A stretch of DNA of 64,000 nt from an uncultured Bacteroidales bacterium (GCA_902799705.1 CADCBP010000014.1:653-64652), one strand, 5' to 3'; positions 55,301 to 63,550 are shown, numbered from the stretch's first letter. Notes: generated by a model from the letters alone, not told the origin. Program-made: numbers and translations.

Positions 55301-55894
55301 CTCATCGCCTTGGATATCATAGGACGCCAGACTGCCGCCTTCGCAATATTGCATCAACTCATAAGCTACAGTCTCATTCGTATTGGGATTCGTCCAATTG
55401 CCGAAACTGTACAATCCTACCAGACCCGCCTTACCATCCGTGGACTTGACGGCCTTCAAAATCTCCGTATCGGCCAAACTCAAGCCCGGATAGTACAGCT
55501 TAAGTACAAACTGCTTGCCTCCGTGCTCTACCAGCAACAGGTTACCTTCACCCGTTCCTTCGGACAGCACTTTGACGAACTTGTACTTCTTCCCGTCAAT
55601 AACGTACTCTTTCTCATACGTCCTGTTCAATTGGTCAATTGCCTGTTGGGCGGTACGTACCGTTTTATCGCCTACCCCGCCTCCGGGCATCTGAGGACGA
55701 ATGGTCTTCGACACATCGCCGCTACCTACGCCCTGCGGACGAATCGTCTTCTCCGTGTCGCCGTTACCAATGCTCGTAGGACGAATAGTCGCATCGCCGT
55801 TAACAGTTCCGGAATTCGTCGGACGAATGGTCTTGTCGCCATTATCTCCGCTACCTCCTAAAAAGTCGCTTGGTCTGATTGTTTTATCTGCCAT
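52343..55894 (-). CDS. Membrane-bound Ser/Thr protein kinase with T-I/V-R repeats
   Basis: A 1183-residue kinase. Residues 1-80 carry six T-I/V-R motifs, mostly KTIRP, with Thr at 5, 22, 36, 50, 64 and 78, separated by Gly/Asp/Asn-rich linkers. The kinase domain (about 95-360) has the ATP-binding Lys in FVLKLYY (132), catalytic loop HCDVKPANFLF (Asp 224), DFG at 244-246 and APE at 274-276, so it should be active. A long cytoplasmic region of unknown fold follows (375-830). Five hydrophobic segments (about 838-950 and 1012-1034) would put the C-terminal beta domain (GTWKGYF, 1045-1183) outside the cytoplasm, as a possible sensor. I chose ATG 55894 over 55942, which lies within the preceding gene. 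Confidence 0.92.
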   Translation of the reverse strand: MADKTIRPSDFLGGSGDNGDKTIRPTNSGTVNGDATIRPTSIGNGDTEKTIRPQGVGSGDVSKTIRPQMPGGGVGDKTVRTAQQAIDQLNRTYEKEYVIDGKKYKFVKVLSEGTGEGNLLLVEHGGKQFVLKLYYPGLSLADTEILKAVKSTDGKAGLVGLYSFGNWTNPNTNETVAYELMQYCEGGSLASYDIQGDELQLKKLAVMMALCIHTCHEKGFLHCDVKPANFLFVDKGKTRLVLTDFGISSRFDKDGLVRIQPGDKAKEARTPTYAAPEFYYSVPGQARELTKSSDFYSLGIALLCLWMGESAFRQKEAELMRWKQIGKLPYPDNLKGHTLSLIKALTAVDYAIRPTFQQIKEWASGGDPFASFVPAKEEKKSTFHVIYNAGKNQIANSPEELAELMYKDQALAQKYLYSGKINQWLKENLRPELEVEIEEIVENKYATDKQAGVYAACYVLDPAMPYYDVKGNPCTTQQEIASAILHNRAAYVKNLKNGSDLLYVLLRMQGLDQYAGNLYKKMSVPNAKPEDLRDAVVELVYTLDPNQPFVYETRTGKQIDCNTLKDVIDAARENSVTDDTWRDIRRPAFIKWIEYRDKNVAARIRTVFDGWKMTAGASSWGVLFCCSRSVNFQLGWDQNTMYTYQHIGEALNKAIDATFNPNEYSAAEQSRLNDIYNYVRSIKGTVLYFYLKSKGTYDSWIDFIEYCFDINSKDNRKKPAPYNEKVATYKCIQGMGVEPFYRTASGKILNKPQDAKKLSRSELKTELSDKRGLKEWLTVFYQEDNKLDLSRQFAFEKKTDQYMQFLASLDDDLPEVGRYQYATSQVQGAINGAKRQYGAMVAVRILLALLCFVPLATLVVVLCVLGFPFEGNIMKGHFWGFTEVTTFILFIPMCIMTGLDGKLIGEVICSWIVAAFLYWLLYLLMAFLVPVAPYAIALILVVVGWLILKKCYIDLPLNHSDMNAFTDGSRLDDILAQPLHYTFHPTSGTFDSPIIDEAKAYENTLSANLKKLLWWAIPTMVITAGLFALMVALTPRLMAQQSITSSHIPHMVGTWKGYFNGKTSLLDITSASADNVEGIIHVRFKHVTNEKVAGSINTEKKTMFLRDQVKNNVLDGTYNCTFTDETYSAMKGTYYNSKSGAKVEFEYSREITEAEKQAAAEFEGKSTWELWIEIFKKKFNIHS

Positions 55895-55923
55895 AATATA
55901 ATATAGTGATTGTTTGATGTCTG

Positions 55924-56871
55924 TTAATCGTTCACTTCCCATTTTTTGGTAGTGATCACCTCATTTATCTCCACATTTTCATACACCCATACGCCGCCGT
56001 GCCATGGTTCTGCGCACTCCGAAGGCTCATGATGGTGACAACCGCAGTAGTTACAGATCCACTCTACCGGTTTCTGTACCACTTCCCGATGCCGCGTCAC
56101 AGTAATAACCGGCAACTTGCGTGCGCAGTAGTAGTTACGTTGCATCTGCGGCGTCGTTCCTGCATCCGGAGCCATGTCCTCCATGATTCCGTTCATCTCA
56201 ACTACGTTCTGCTTGTACTCCTGTACAATCTCACGCATCTGCTCAATCTTGATATTCCACTTCGGACGTTTTGGCGCCTCCGGCTGTGGTGTTTCCGGCT
56301 TCGGAGTATCCTTCTTCTCTTCCGGTTGAGGAGTCTCAGCAACACCGTTCTGAATCATCGCCAGCAATTCCTCGTATTCGGATACCAATGCCTGGTCTTC
56401 AGCACTCAGCTCTACTTCCTCTACGCCTTCCTCCTCGGCTAATGCCGCACTCTCCAGAATCTGACGCTCCAGCTCCACCATTCGTTGCTGGAGTTCGCAC
56501 ATGCGTTTGAATTTCGGATCCGTTTTAGCCTCGGCAATAGCCTGTTGAGCCATGTGGTCCAACGGATGATTGCACTTGCGGCAGAAAGAACGGAAGTTCA
56601 GCGTACCGCACTCAGGACATACGATTCCTTCACGTGAGTTACCGCACTCCGGACAGAAACGGTCGGACGGATCCATCGGAGAACCGCAGAACGTACAGAT
56701 ATTCGGATTCGTCGGCTTTCCGCAATGAGGACAAATCTCGGCGGTTAACGTGATAGGAGCTCCGCAATGAAAGCAGTTCTTTCCGGGCGTCGTCTTTGTG
56801 GGACGATATTGGCGATACTGCTGTTGTTGCTTTTGTTGCTCTTGTTGTAGAGATTGAGGATCTTGTGCCAT
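55924..56871 (-). CDS. Multi-zinc-ribbon protein of the signalling operon
   Basis: A 315-residue soluble protein. A Gln-rich N-terminus is followed by five zinc ribbons between about residues 33 and 105 (CFHCGAPI, CPHCGKPT, CTFCGSPM, CPECGNSR, CPECGTLN, CRKCNHPL), a helical acidic stretch (110-175), a Pro/Glu spacer and a C-terminal domain with more Cys/His (WICNYCGCHHHEPSECAE). No enzyme motif is present. It probably scaffolds proteins or nucleic acid; zinc binding is clear from the cysteine pairs. It opens the cluster, 21 bp after the CobW gene and 29 bp before the kinase start. Confidence 0.85.
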   Translation of the reverse strand: MAQDPQSLQQEQQKQQQQYRQYRPTKTTPGKNCFHCGAPITLTAEICPHCGKPTNPNICTFCGSPMDPSDRFCPECGNSREGIVCPECGTLNFRSFCRKCNHPLDHMAQQAIAEAKTDPKFKRMCELQQRMVELERQILESAALAEEEGVEEVELSAEDQALVSEYEELLAMIQNGVAETPQPEEKKDTPKPETPQPEAPKRPKWNIKIEQMREIVQEYKQNVVEMNGIMEDMAPDAGTTPQMQRNYYCARKLPVITVTRHREVVQKPVEWICNYCGCHHHEPSECAEPWHGGVWVYENVEINEVITTKKWEVND

Positions 56872-56892
56872 AGGGCAAAATATTTCTATTGA

Positions 56893-58125
56893 TTACTGTA
56901 AACAATTGTCAAGCGCTTGGGTGATCGCTTTCTTATCCAGATGTTGACCGATAAACACCAGTTTCTGCATACGATCTCCATATTGCTCGTCCCAGTCTTT
57001 GCGCAGTTGGGGATCGTCCGCCATGAGTTGCATCAGCTCCTCTTTTGGCATGGTAGCAAACCACTCGCCGGCTTTGCGGAGATTGAACTGCCGTCCGGCC
57101 TGCTCGAAGAGATAACACATGTCGTATTCTTCAGCAAAATAACACATTCCTTTGCAGCGCAATACATTCTTTGGCCAATGAGCCGCAACGAACTCGTCGA
57201 AGAGTCCGAGGTCGAACGGTTTGCGCGCGTAATATACATAGGTGTCAATGCCGAATTCCGCAAGGTGGTCATGTCCTTCGTGATCATGGTCATGATGATG
57301 GTGATGATGTTCATGCTCATCATGATCGTGTTCATGCTCATCCTCGTCATCATCGTCGTCATCGTCATCATCATGATGATCGTGATGGCGGGCATCCTCT
57401 ACTTCCTGAATCCAGGTAGCGGAAGTAGCCGTGCGGTCAAAGTCAAAGAGGTGGGTATTGAGCAGCTTGTCCAGATCGACGTCACAGTAGTTCGTCTCGA
57501 TGATCTCCGCCTTCGGCTGGATAGCCCGGATGATGGATTTGATATGTTCCAACTCCTCGGGGGCCACTTCAGCAGCCTTGTTGAGCAGGATGATGTTACA
57601 GAACTCTATCTGCTCGATGACCAACGCCTCAAGGTCCTCTTCTTTGGGCACATAATGCGCCAAAGCATCGCCCCCATTGAACTCATCCCTCAGACGCAGC
57701 GCGTCCACCACGGCGCAGATACAGTCGAGAACCGGCAGTCCGTCTTGGGCAAACTGCGGCACCATCTGTGCATAACTGCAGAGCGTCTGGGCGATCGGAG
57801 CCGGTTCGCAAATACCGGAAGCCTCGATGACGATGTAGTCATAGGCTTTTTGTGCGGCGAGGTCGTGCAGTTGCGAAACAAGGTCCATCTTCAGAGAGCA
57901 ACATATACAACCGTTCTGTAGGGCAACGAGGCTGTCATCGTTTTGGCTGACTACCCCGCCCTGCTGGATCAGCGAAGCATCGATGTTCACTTCTCCTATA
58001 TCATTGACTATCACCGCAAAACGGATACCTTTCGTATTCGTCAGAATGCGGTTTAAAAGTGTGGTTTTGCCACTCCCGAGATAACCCGTGAGCAGCAAAA
58101 CCGGTATTTTGTTAATTGTTAACAT
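56893..58125 (-). CDS. CobW/ZNG1-family GTPase (metallochaperone-like)
   Basis: A 410-residue G3E-family GTPase. P-loop GYLGSGKT (14-21), metal-binding CICC (73-76) in GCICCSLKMDL, and base-binding NKAAE-type motif are present. A His/Asp/Glu-rich segment (about 243-287, long runs of both) is inserted before the CobW C-terminal domain. Proteins of this family deliver zinc or cobalt to client proteins. Its position directly upstream of three zinc-ribbon proteins suggests a role in metal supply to that module (inference). Its start overlaps the DUF2723 stop by 14 bp; the two are coupled. Confidence 0.92.
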   Translation of the reverse strand: MLTINKIPVLLLTGYLGSGKTTLLNRILTNTKGIRFAVIVNDIGEVNIDASLIQQGGVVSQNDDSLVALQNGCICCSLKMDLVSQLHDLAAQKAYDYIVIEASGICEPAPIAQTLCSYAQMVPQFAQDGLPVLDCICAVVDALRLRDEFNGGDALAHYVPKEEDLEALVIEQIEFCNIILLNKAAEVAPEELEHIKSIIRAIQPKAEIIETNYCDVDLDKLLNTHLFDFDRTATSATWIQEVEDARHHDHHDDDDDDDDDEDEHEHDHDEHEHHHHHHDHDHEGHDHLAEFGIDTYVYYARKPFDLGLFDEFVAAHWPKNVLRCKGMCYFAEEYDMCYLFEQAGRQFNLRKAGEWFATMPKEELMQLMADDPQLRKDWDEQYGDRMQKLVFIGQHLDKKAITQALDNCLQ

Positions 58126-61100
58126 AAGCAGCGTATTCCGGATAATATTTATCTACAAATTCCGACTGTCCGAAGCGTTCGCAGGTCTGGAGAACATAAC
58201 TCAAAACGGCTGCTTCACGACCGGTAGTCGATTCCATAACTTGACGCTGACGACGGTCGAGCGACTGAGCAAAACGCAGGTACTCCACACACGTCTTGGC
58301 TACTTCATCCATGATGGCGAGCGCTTTCTCATCCTGATGCAGGAGGAAATACATCTGTGCCATGGAGGCGGAAGTGTAGTCGTACGGGATATTATACCCC
58401 GGCAGTTGTTCTTCGGAGAAATCGAGCACCTCAAGCGCTTTGTCGCGTTGGTTCTCGCGGATGAGTTGTTCTGCCAGTTGGGCAAACATCATCCGGTGCG
58501 TGCGGCACATACGCATGAGGTTTTCGTCGATATAGATGCCCGGGATATTCATGTTGCCATATGCGAACTTGTGCATCATATTCTCGTACATCTTCTCCGT
58601 GTTGACGCGGGGTTGCCCGTCACGACTGCGGGTCGGCGTAATCTGATAGGTGAGTCCCGTCAGTTCCATGTATGGCTCAAGGCCAAGATAATAGTCATTA
58701 CCTACGGTAGCGCAGAAATAGATGGGTCGCTCCCATTTGTTGGTGGAGAGCATCTCCATGATCATCATCTGCGAACGGGTGTACATCCGTTTCTTCTGGA
58801 ACATGATCTGCTCGCCGTCAGGGGTCTCCACATAGAGTTGATCGGACGGCAAATAGTTATCCCCCTCGCGCGTCTTGGTACGCGGGTCGTCCGAGCGGAG
58901 GAAGTTAAACGCTTTCTCCACGGAGACGGGTTGTCCCAGACGGTTATCAACACGGGCTATCTCATTCGCTCCGGGCATGTAATCCTTGTATTCCCAGGAA
59001 ATCGGCAGTGCCTTCGAGTCGTAGTACGGGCGCTTCATCTGCGCGATATACCAGTCTGTCTGAAGATACGAGAGGTTGCAGACACGGATGTCTGTTCCGA
59101 CCTCTTCGACCTCCTGGTTGTACCATAAGGGGAAGGTGTCGTTATCGCCGTTGGAGAACAGGATAGCCTGCGTCTCGCAAGACTTGAGGTAGTTGGCTCC
59201 GAAGTCCCTGCAGGAGTAGCGTTGCGAACGGTCATGGTCGTCCCAGTTCTGCTGCGCCATGAGTGCCGGAACACCTAAGCAGAGCAAGGAAGCAGCGAGG
59301 GCTACGCAGGTCTTACCCGTTTCGCTCTTCAGCGCACTATTGATCCAGTCTATGAGTGCCAGCACACCCAGGCCGATCCAGATACAGAAAGCATAGAACG
59401 AGCCTGCGTAGGCATAGTCACGCTCACGAGGCTGGTAAGGCGTCTGGTTGAGGTACAACACAATCGCCAAGCCCGTGAGGAAGAAGAGGAGGAAGGTCAA
59501 CGTGAAGTTCTTCCATCCTTCGCCTTCACCCTTTGCGTTGCGTTTTCCGCACTGCCATACGATGCCGATGACACCAAGGAGAAGCGGCAGGAAATAATAG
59601 ACGTTATGTCCCTTGTTCTCTTTGAGTTCGGTCGGCAGCAAGTCCTGATCGCCAAGCATGGCATTATCGATGAACGGAATACCGGAGATCCAGTTTCCTT
59701 TGGTGATGTCGCCGTATGACTGCAGGTCGTTCTGGCGTCCCACAAAGTTCCACATGAAATAGCGCCAGTACATGAAGTTCACCTGATAGCGGAAGAAGAA
59801 CCGGAGGTTTTCTCCGAAGGTCGGACAGTAGTCCGTTTTCTGCTGTCCGCAGTACTCATAACGGACACGTTTTCCCTTGACGTTCGCCCATTCCTTGTAT
59901 GCCTGCACATGGCTTCCCTGCGAAGAATACATACGCGGGAAGAGCATGCAGAACTGCTTCATATACTGATAGTCCGTCTTGTAGCCGGTGATCACATAAT
60001 GGTCTTTCTCGCCTTCCACTTTTGGTGCGGGCGCATACTGCGCATGTCCTTTCTTCTCAACCGGCACGCACATGTTTCCTTCGATACGCAACTCTACGGG
60101 CGCGTTGTATGTCTGGCCGTAGAAAAGCGGACGATCGCCGTACTGCTCGCGGTTGAGGTAGTATTTGAGCGAGAAGACATTGTCGGGGCTGTTCTGGTCC
60201 ATCGGGGTGTCGGCATTGGAACGAATGACGAGCGCAGCGTACGAACTGTACCCGATGAGGATGACAGTTAACATCAGTACTCCCGTGTTAAGCCAACGCC
60301 AGAGATTTTTGCCTTTTGCCTCTTCGTACTCGGCATCCGAACGTTTCTTCGTGTAAAGAATCGCCCAGACGAGGAGTCCGACTGTCAGGATAAGACATAC
60401 CCACATACCCGTATTGAACGGGCATCCGAGACCGTTCACAAAGAGCAGTTCGAACCATCCGATAAGTGTCGGGAAGCCCGGTATGATGCCGTACAAAATG
60501 ACCAGCAAGACCAGACACGAAGCCAGAAAAGCATAGATCATTCCCTTCCACGAGAAGTCATAACGGCGGAAGTAATAGACGAGTCCGATCGCCGGAATAG
60601 TCAGGAGGTTCAAAAGGTGTACACCGATACTCAGACCCATCAGATAGGCGATGAGAATCAGCCATTTGTCAGAGCCTTCTTCGTCCGCTTGTTCATCCCA
60701 CTTGAGGATGAGCCAGAAGACGACCGCCGTGAACAAGGAAGACGAAGCGTACACTTCTCCTTCGACAGCCGAGAACCAGAAGGTGTCGCTGAAGGTGTAA
60801 GCGAGGGCACCTATGGTGCCGGCACCCAGCAAAGCGATGCCTTTCCACAACTCATCAGGTTGCACGAGTTTCTTCGCGAGGGCGGTAATGGTCCAGAAAA
60901 GGAAGAGGATCGTGAACGCGCTCGCAAGTGCCGAGAGGGCATTGACACACATTGCTACGTGCGCCGTGTCCGAGGCAAAAAGACTGAAGAAATGACCCAT
61001 GAGCATGAAGAACGGTGCTCCGGGCGGGTGTCCAACGTCCAGTTTCCAGGCGCTGGAGATGAACTCACCGCAGTCCCAGAACGAAGCGGTGGGCTCCATA

Positions 61101-61177
61101 GTCAGGAGATACGTCGCTGCAGCGATTGCAAACACAACCCATCCGCAGAGCGTATTCCATAATTTGAAATTTTTCAT
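58112..61177 (-). CDS. DUF2723 membrane protein (TMEM260-like glycosyltransferase candidate)
   Basis: A 1021-residue integral membrane protein. The N-terminal TYLLTMEPTASFWDCGEFISSAWKLDVGHPPGAPFF stretch (residues 22-57, with Asp-35 and the GHPPG motif) is diagnostic of DUF2723, a GT-C-like fold. About eleven membrane helices fill the first half (to about 620); the second half is soluble, probably periplasmic, and repeat-like at the end. Human TMEM260 in this family adds O-mannose to proteins, so a protein O-glycosylation role is plausible but untested in bacteria as far as I know. A promoter and heptamer array lie upstream. Confidence 0.85.
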   Translation of the reverse strand: MKNFKLWNTLCGWVVFAIAAATYLLTMEPTASFWDCGEFISSAWKLDVGHPPGAPFFMLMGHFFSLFASDTAHVAMCVNALSALASAFTILFLFWTITALAKKLVQPDELWKGIALLGAGTIGALAYTFSDTFWFSAVEGEVYASSSLFTAVVFWLILKWDEQADEEGSDKWLILIAYLMGLSIGVHLLNLLTIPAIGLVYYFRRYDFSWKGMIYAFLASCLVLLVILYGIIPGFPTLIGWFELLFVNGLGCPFNTGMWVCLILTVGLLVWAILYTKKRSDAEYEEAKGKNLWRWLNTGVLMLTVILIGYSSYAALVIRSNADTPMDQNSPDNVFSLKYYLNREQYGDRPLFYGQTYNAPVELRIEGNMCVPVEKKGHAQYAPAPKVEGEKDHYVITGYKTDYQYMKQFCMLFPRMYSSQGSHVQAYKEWANVKGKRVRYEYCGQQKTDYCPTFGENLRFFFRYQVNFMYWRYFMWNFVGRQNDLQSYGDITKGNWISGIPFIDNAMLGDQDLLPTELKENKGHNVYYFLPLLLGVIGIVWQCGKRNAKGEGEGWKNFTLTFLLFFLTGLAIVLYLNQTPYQPRERDYAYAGSFYAFCIWIGLGVLALIDWINSALKSETGKTCVALAASLLCLGVPALMAQQNWDDHDRSQRYSCRDFGANYLKSCETQAILFSNGDNDTFPLWYNQEVEEVGTDIRVCNLSYLQTDWYIAQMKRPYYDSKALPISWEYKDYMPGANEIARVDNRLGQPVSVEKAFNFLRSDDPRTKTREGDNYLPSDQLYVETPDGEQIMFQKKRMYTRSQMMIMEMLSTNKWERPIYFCATVGNDYYLGLEPYMELTGLTYQITPTRSRDGQPRVNTEKMYENMMHKFAYGNMNIPGIYIDENLMRMCRTHRMMFAQLAEQLIRENQRDKALEVLDFSEEQLPGYNIPYDYTSASMAQMYFLLHQDEKALAIMDEVAKTCVEYLRFAQSLDRRQRQVMESTTGREAAVLSYVLQTCERFGQSEFVDKYYPEYAAYVNN

Positions 61178-61228
61178 TTGTTTATCGTTATTTTTTTGTT
61201 TTTAGGCCATTTTACGGCAATTTGGCTG

Positions 61229-61236
61229 CAAAGGTA
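61229..61236 (-). promoter_or_regulatory. -7 element for the DUF2723 operon
   Basis: Minus-strand TACCTTTG at 61236-61229; the -33 area is occupied by a GTTGAAA heptamer array, so the upstream element is not the usual TTTG. Confidence 0.6.
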
Positions 61237-61242
61237 CGAATA

Positions 61243-61277
61243 AAAGTTGAAAGTTGAAAGTTGAAAGTTGAAAGTTT
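61243..61277. repeat. Heptamer array in the DUF2723 promoter region
   Basis: Four perfect AAAGTTG units and one AAAGTTT, directly upstream of the -7 element. Confidence 0.9.
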
Positions 61278-61328
61278 TTGATTTTTTAGCTGAAAAGGCA
61301 CATTTTTGAAAATATTGTACGCGCGCAC

Positions 61329-61359
61329 TTGCACATATAAAAAAAATGTTGTATCTTTG
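61329..61359 (+). promoter_or_regulatory. Promoter of the nucleotide-sugar dehydrogenase pair
   Basis: TTG (61329-61331), 20 bp, TATCTTTG (61352-61359). Confidence 0.7.
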
Positions 61360-61368
61360 CGGACTTTT

Positions 61369-61410
61369 TGAAAATTGAAAAGTGAAAGGTGAAAAGTGAA
61401 AGGTAAAAAG
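61369..61410 (+). repeat. Heptamer array in the leader of the first dehydrogenase gene
   Basis: TGAAAAT, TGAAAAG, TGAAAGG, TGAAAAG, TGAAAGG, TAAAAAG; lies just after the promoter, so it would be part of the mRNA leader. Confidence 0.88.
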
Positions 61411-61439
61411 AATATAATTTTTTAAAAAAATATACAAAA

Positions 61440-62195
61440 ATGATTAACGTTGGAATTATTGGTTGCGGCTTCGTAGGAGGAGCCCTCAAGAACTGGTTGG
61501 AGAACAACAACCCTGATTGCAAATTATTTATCAGCGACCCTTACAAGGGTTACAACGATGACCTGAGTGACATTGATGTCGCATTTCTTCAGATCCATGT
61601 ACCGACAGAGGAAGACGGCACGCAGGATTTAACGCTGATGAAGGAATTGATTCAGAAATTGCCGGACGTGCCGGTATTCGTTCGTACGACTATCCTTCCA
61701 GGCACCAGTGCACGTCTTTCAAAAGAAACAGGACATCAGGTGTTTTACATGCCGGAGTTCCTCACCGAGCGCACGTTCATTGAGGACTTCAACAAGCAGA
61801 CCATGGTCTTCACCGGTGCTCAGAACTTACTGACGAAGATTTTCGTCGGCAAGAAATTCACCGTCATGAGTCCGCTCGAAGCGGAGTTGACCAAGTACAT
61901 GCACAATGTCTTTGGTGCCTACAAAGTAACCTATTTCAACGCTTGCCGCGAGTATTGCGAGAAAATGGGAGCCGATTGGCGCAAAGTGCACACCGGCATT
62001 CTCCTCTCCGGTTACATCAACGACACCCACACCTACGTCCCGGGACCCGATGGTAAATTCGGTTATGGCGGAAAATGTTTCCCGAAAGATGTGAACGCAT
62101 TTGCGGAAATGACCAAAGGAACATCCCTTGGAATACTCTTGGAGCACCTCCACGAACTGAATGTTCATTTCCGTGGTGTCGAGGAACACATTTAA
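61440..62195 (+). CDS. Short UDP-glucose/GDP-mannose dehydrogenase-like protein
   Basis: A 251-residue relative of UDP-glucose 6-dehydrogenase. The NAD-binding Rossmann motif reads VGIIGCGFVGGAL; TTILPGTSARL and YMPEFLTERTF match the family; the catalytic Cys is in FGYGGKCFPKDVNAF. The usual C-terminal UDP-binding domain is missing, as the frame ends soon after the Cys motif. Because the next gene is a full-length member, this copy may work with it, or act on a different sugar nucleotide. ATG 61440 follows the promoter and a leader with a heptamer array. Confidence 0.83.
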   Translation: MINVGIIGCGFVGGALKNWLENNNPDCKLFISDPYKGYNDDLSDIDVAFLQIHVPTEEDGTQDLTLMKELIQKLPDVPVFVRTTILPGTSARLSKETGHQVFYMPEFLTERTFIEDFNKQTMVFTGAQNLLTKIFVGKKFTVMSPLEAELTKYMHNVFGAYKVTYFNACREYCEKMGADWRKVHTGILLSGYINDTHTYVPGPDGKFGYGGKCFPKDVNAFAEMTKGTSLGILLEHLHELNVHFRGVEEHI

Positions 62196-62241
62196 AAATC
62201 TCACGGAACACATCTAAGAGCCTCCAAAAACGGTCTAATCC

Positions 62242-62274
62242 CGACGGTCGAACGACGGTCAAACGACGGTCAAA
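62242..62274. repeat. Three 11-bp tandem repeats
   Basis: CGACGGTCGAA, CGACGGTCAAA, CGACGGTCAAA between the two dehydrogenase genes. Confidence 0.85.
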
Positions 62275-62311
62275 GCCAAGGTTAGTACTCTATAACACCC
62301 TTTTTTGAATC

Positions 62312-63550
62312 ATGAAGATTGCAGTTGCAGGAACAGGTTATGTAGGTCTCAGCATCGCTACCCTACTCGCCCAGCATAACAAAGTGACGGCGGTGGACAT
62401 CATCCCGGAGAAAGTGGAGATGATCAACTCTCGCCGTTCACCCATCCAAGACGAGTATATTGAGAAATACCTCGCCGAAAAAGAACTCGACCTCACGGCG
62501 ACACTCGATGCCGAATCCGCTTATAAGGACGCGGAATACGTCGTCATTGCCGCTCCGACGAACTATGACAGCCAGCGGAACTATTTCGACACTTCTGCAG
62601 TAGAGAACGTCATCGAGACTGTCCTCCGTGTCAATCCGAAGGCATTCATGGTCATCAAATCCACCATCCCTGTCGGCTACACGGAAACCGTCCGCAAGAA
62701 GTACAACTGCGAGAACATCCTTTTCTCGCCTGAGTTCCTGCGCGAGTCCAAAGCGCTCTACGACAACCTATACCCGTCCCGCATCATCGTCGGTACGGTC
62801 AAAGGCGACGAACGTCTGACCAAAGCCGCAGAGCGTTTTGCCGGATTGCTCAAAGAGGGTGCCATAAAAGAAGACATTGAGACCCGTATCATGGGACTGA
62901 CGGAGTCCGAAGCGGTAAAGCTGTTCGCCAACACCTATCTTGCGCTGCGCGTCAGTTTCTTCAACGAACTCGACACATACGCGGAAATGAAAGGCCTCAA
63001 CACCCAGGACATCATTGACGGTGTTTGCCTCGACCCGCGTATCGGTACGCACTATAACAATCCCTCTTTCGGCTACGGCGGTTACTGCCTACCGAAAGAC
63101 ACCAAGCAACTTTTGGCGAACTATCAGGATGTCCCGGAGAACCTTATCGAAGCAATCGTTGAATCGAACCGCACTCGCAAAGACTTCATCGCAGACCGTG
63201 TTCTGTCGAAAGCCGGTTATTACGACTATTACAACAACGGACAGTACAACGCCGCCGAGGAGCATTCTTGCGTCATTGGCGTCTATCGCTTGACGATGAA
63301 GTCGAACAGCGACAACTTCCGCCAGTCATCTATCCAAGGCATCATGAAACGCGTGAAGGCAAAAGGCGCGCAGGTAATCATCTATGAACCGACTCTGGAA
63401 AACGGCACAACGTTCTTCGGTAGCGAAGTAGTGAACGACCTGAAACAATTCAAACTTCGCAGCCAGGCCATCATCGCCAACCGTTATGACAGTTGTCTGG
63501 ACGACGTGAAAGAAAAAGTGTATACACGAGATATTTTCAAGAGAGACTAA
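62312..63550 (+). CDS. UDP-glucose 6-dehydrogenase-type nucleotide-sugar dehydrogenase
   Basis: A 412-residue full-length enzyme. N-terminal [19 protein letters not shown] (NAD-binding), the [15 protein letters not shown] segment, catalytic Cys in [15 protein letters not shown] and a complete C-terminal UDP-binding domain ([18 protein letters not shown]). It oxidises the C6 of UDP-glucose or a similar nucleotide sugar to the uronic acid, for polysaccharide synthesis. Exact substrate cannot be set from sequence. Its stop overlaps the next start (TAATG). The 116-bp gap before it holds an 11-bp repeat. Confidence 0.9.
   Translation: MKIAVAGTGYVGLSIATLLAQHNKVTAVDIIPEKVEMINSRRSPIQDEYIEKYLAEKELDLTATLDAESAYKDAEYVVIAAPTNYDSQRNYFDTSAVENVIETVLRVNPKAFMVIKSTIPVGYTETVRKKYNCENILFSPEFLRESKALYDNLYPSRIIVGTVKGDERLTKAAERFAGLLKEGAIKEDIETRIMGLTESEAVKLFANTYLALRVSFFNELDTYAEMKGLNTQDIIDGVCLDPRIGTHYNNPSFGYGGYCLPKDTKQLLANYQDVPENLIEAIVESNRTRKDFIADRVLSKAGYYDYYNNGQYNAAEEHSCVIGVYRLTMKSNSDNFRQSSIQGIMKRVKAKGAQVIIYEPTLENGTTFFGSEVVNDLKQFKLRSQAIIANRYDSCLDDVKEKVYTRDIFKRD

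Noticed and set aside
47507..56871. Type VII or type VI secretion locus
   Set aside because: FHA, kinase, phosphatase and EccA-like parts recall these systems, but there is no FtsK/EccC ATPase, WXG100 protein, sheath, VgrG or other core component in the window.
57265..57395. Low-complexity CAT/GAT-rich DNA as a non-coding microsatellite
   Set aside because: It is the coding sequence of the His/Asp-rich metal-binding insert of the CobW-type GTPase and stays in frame.
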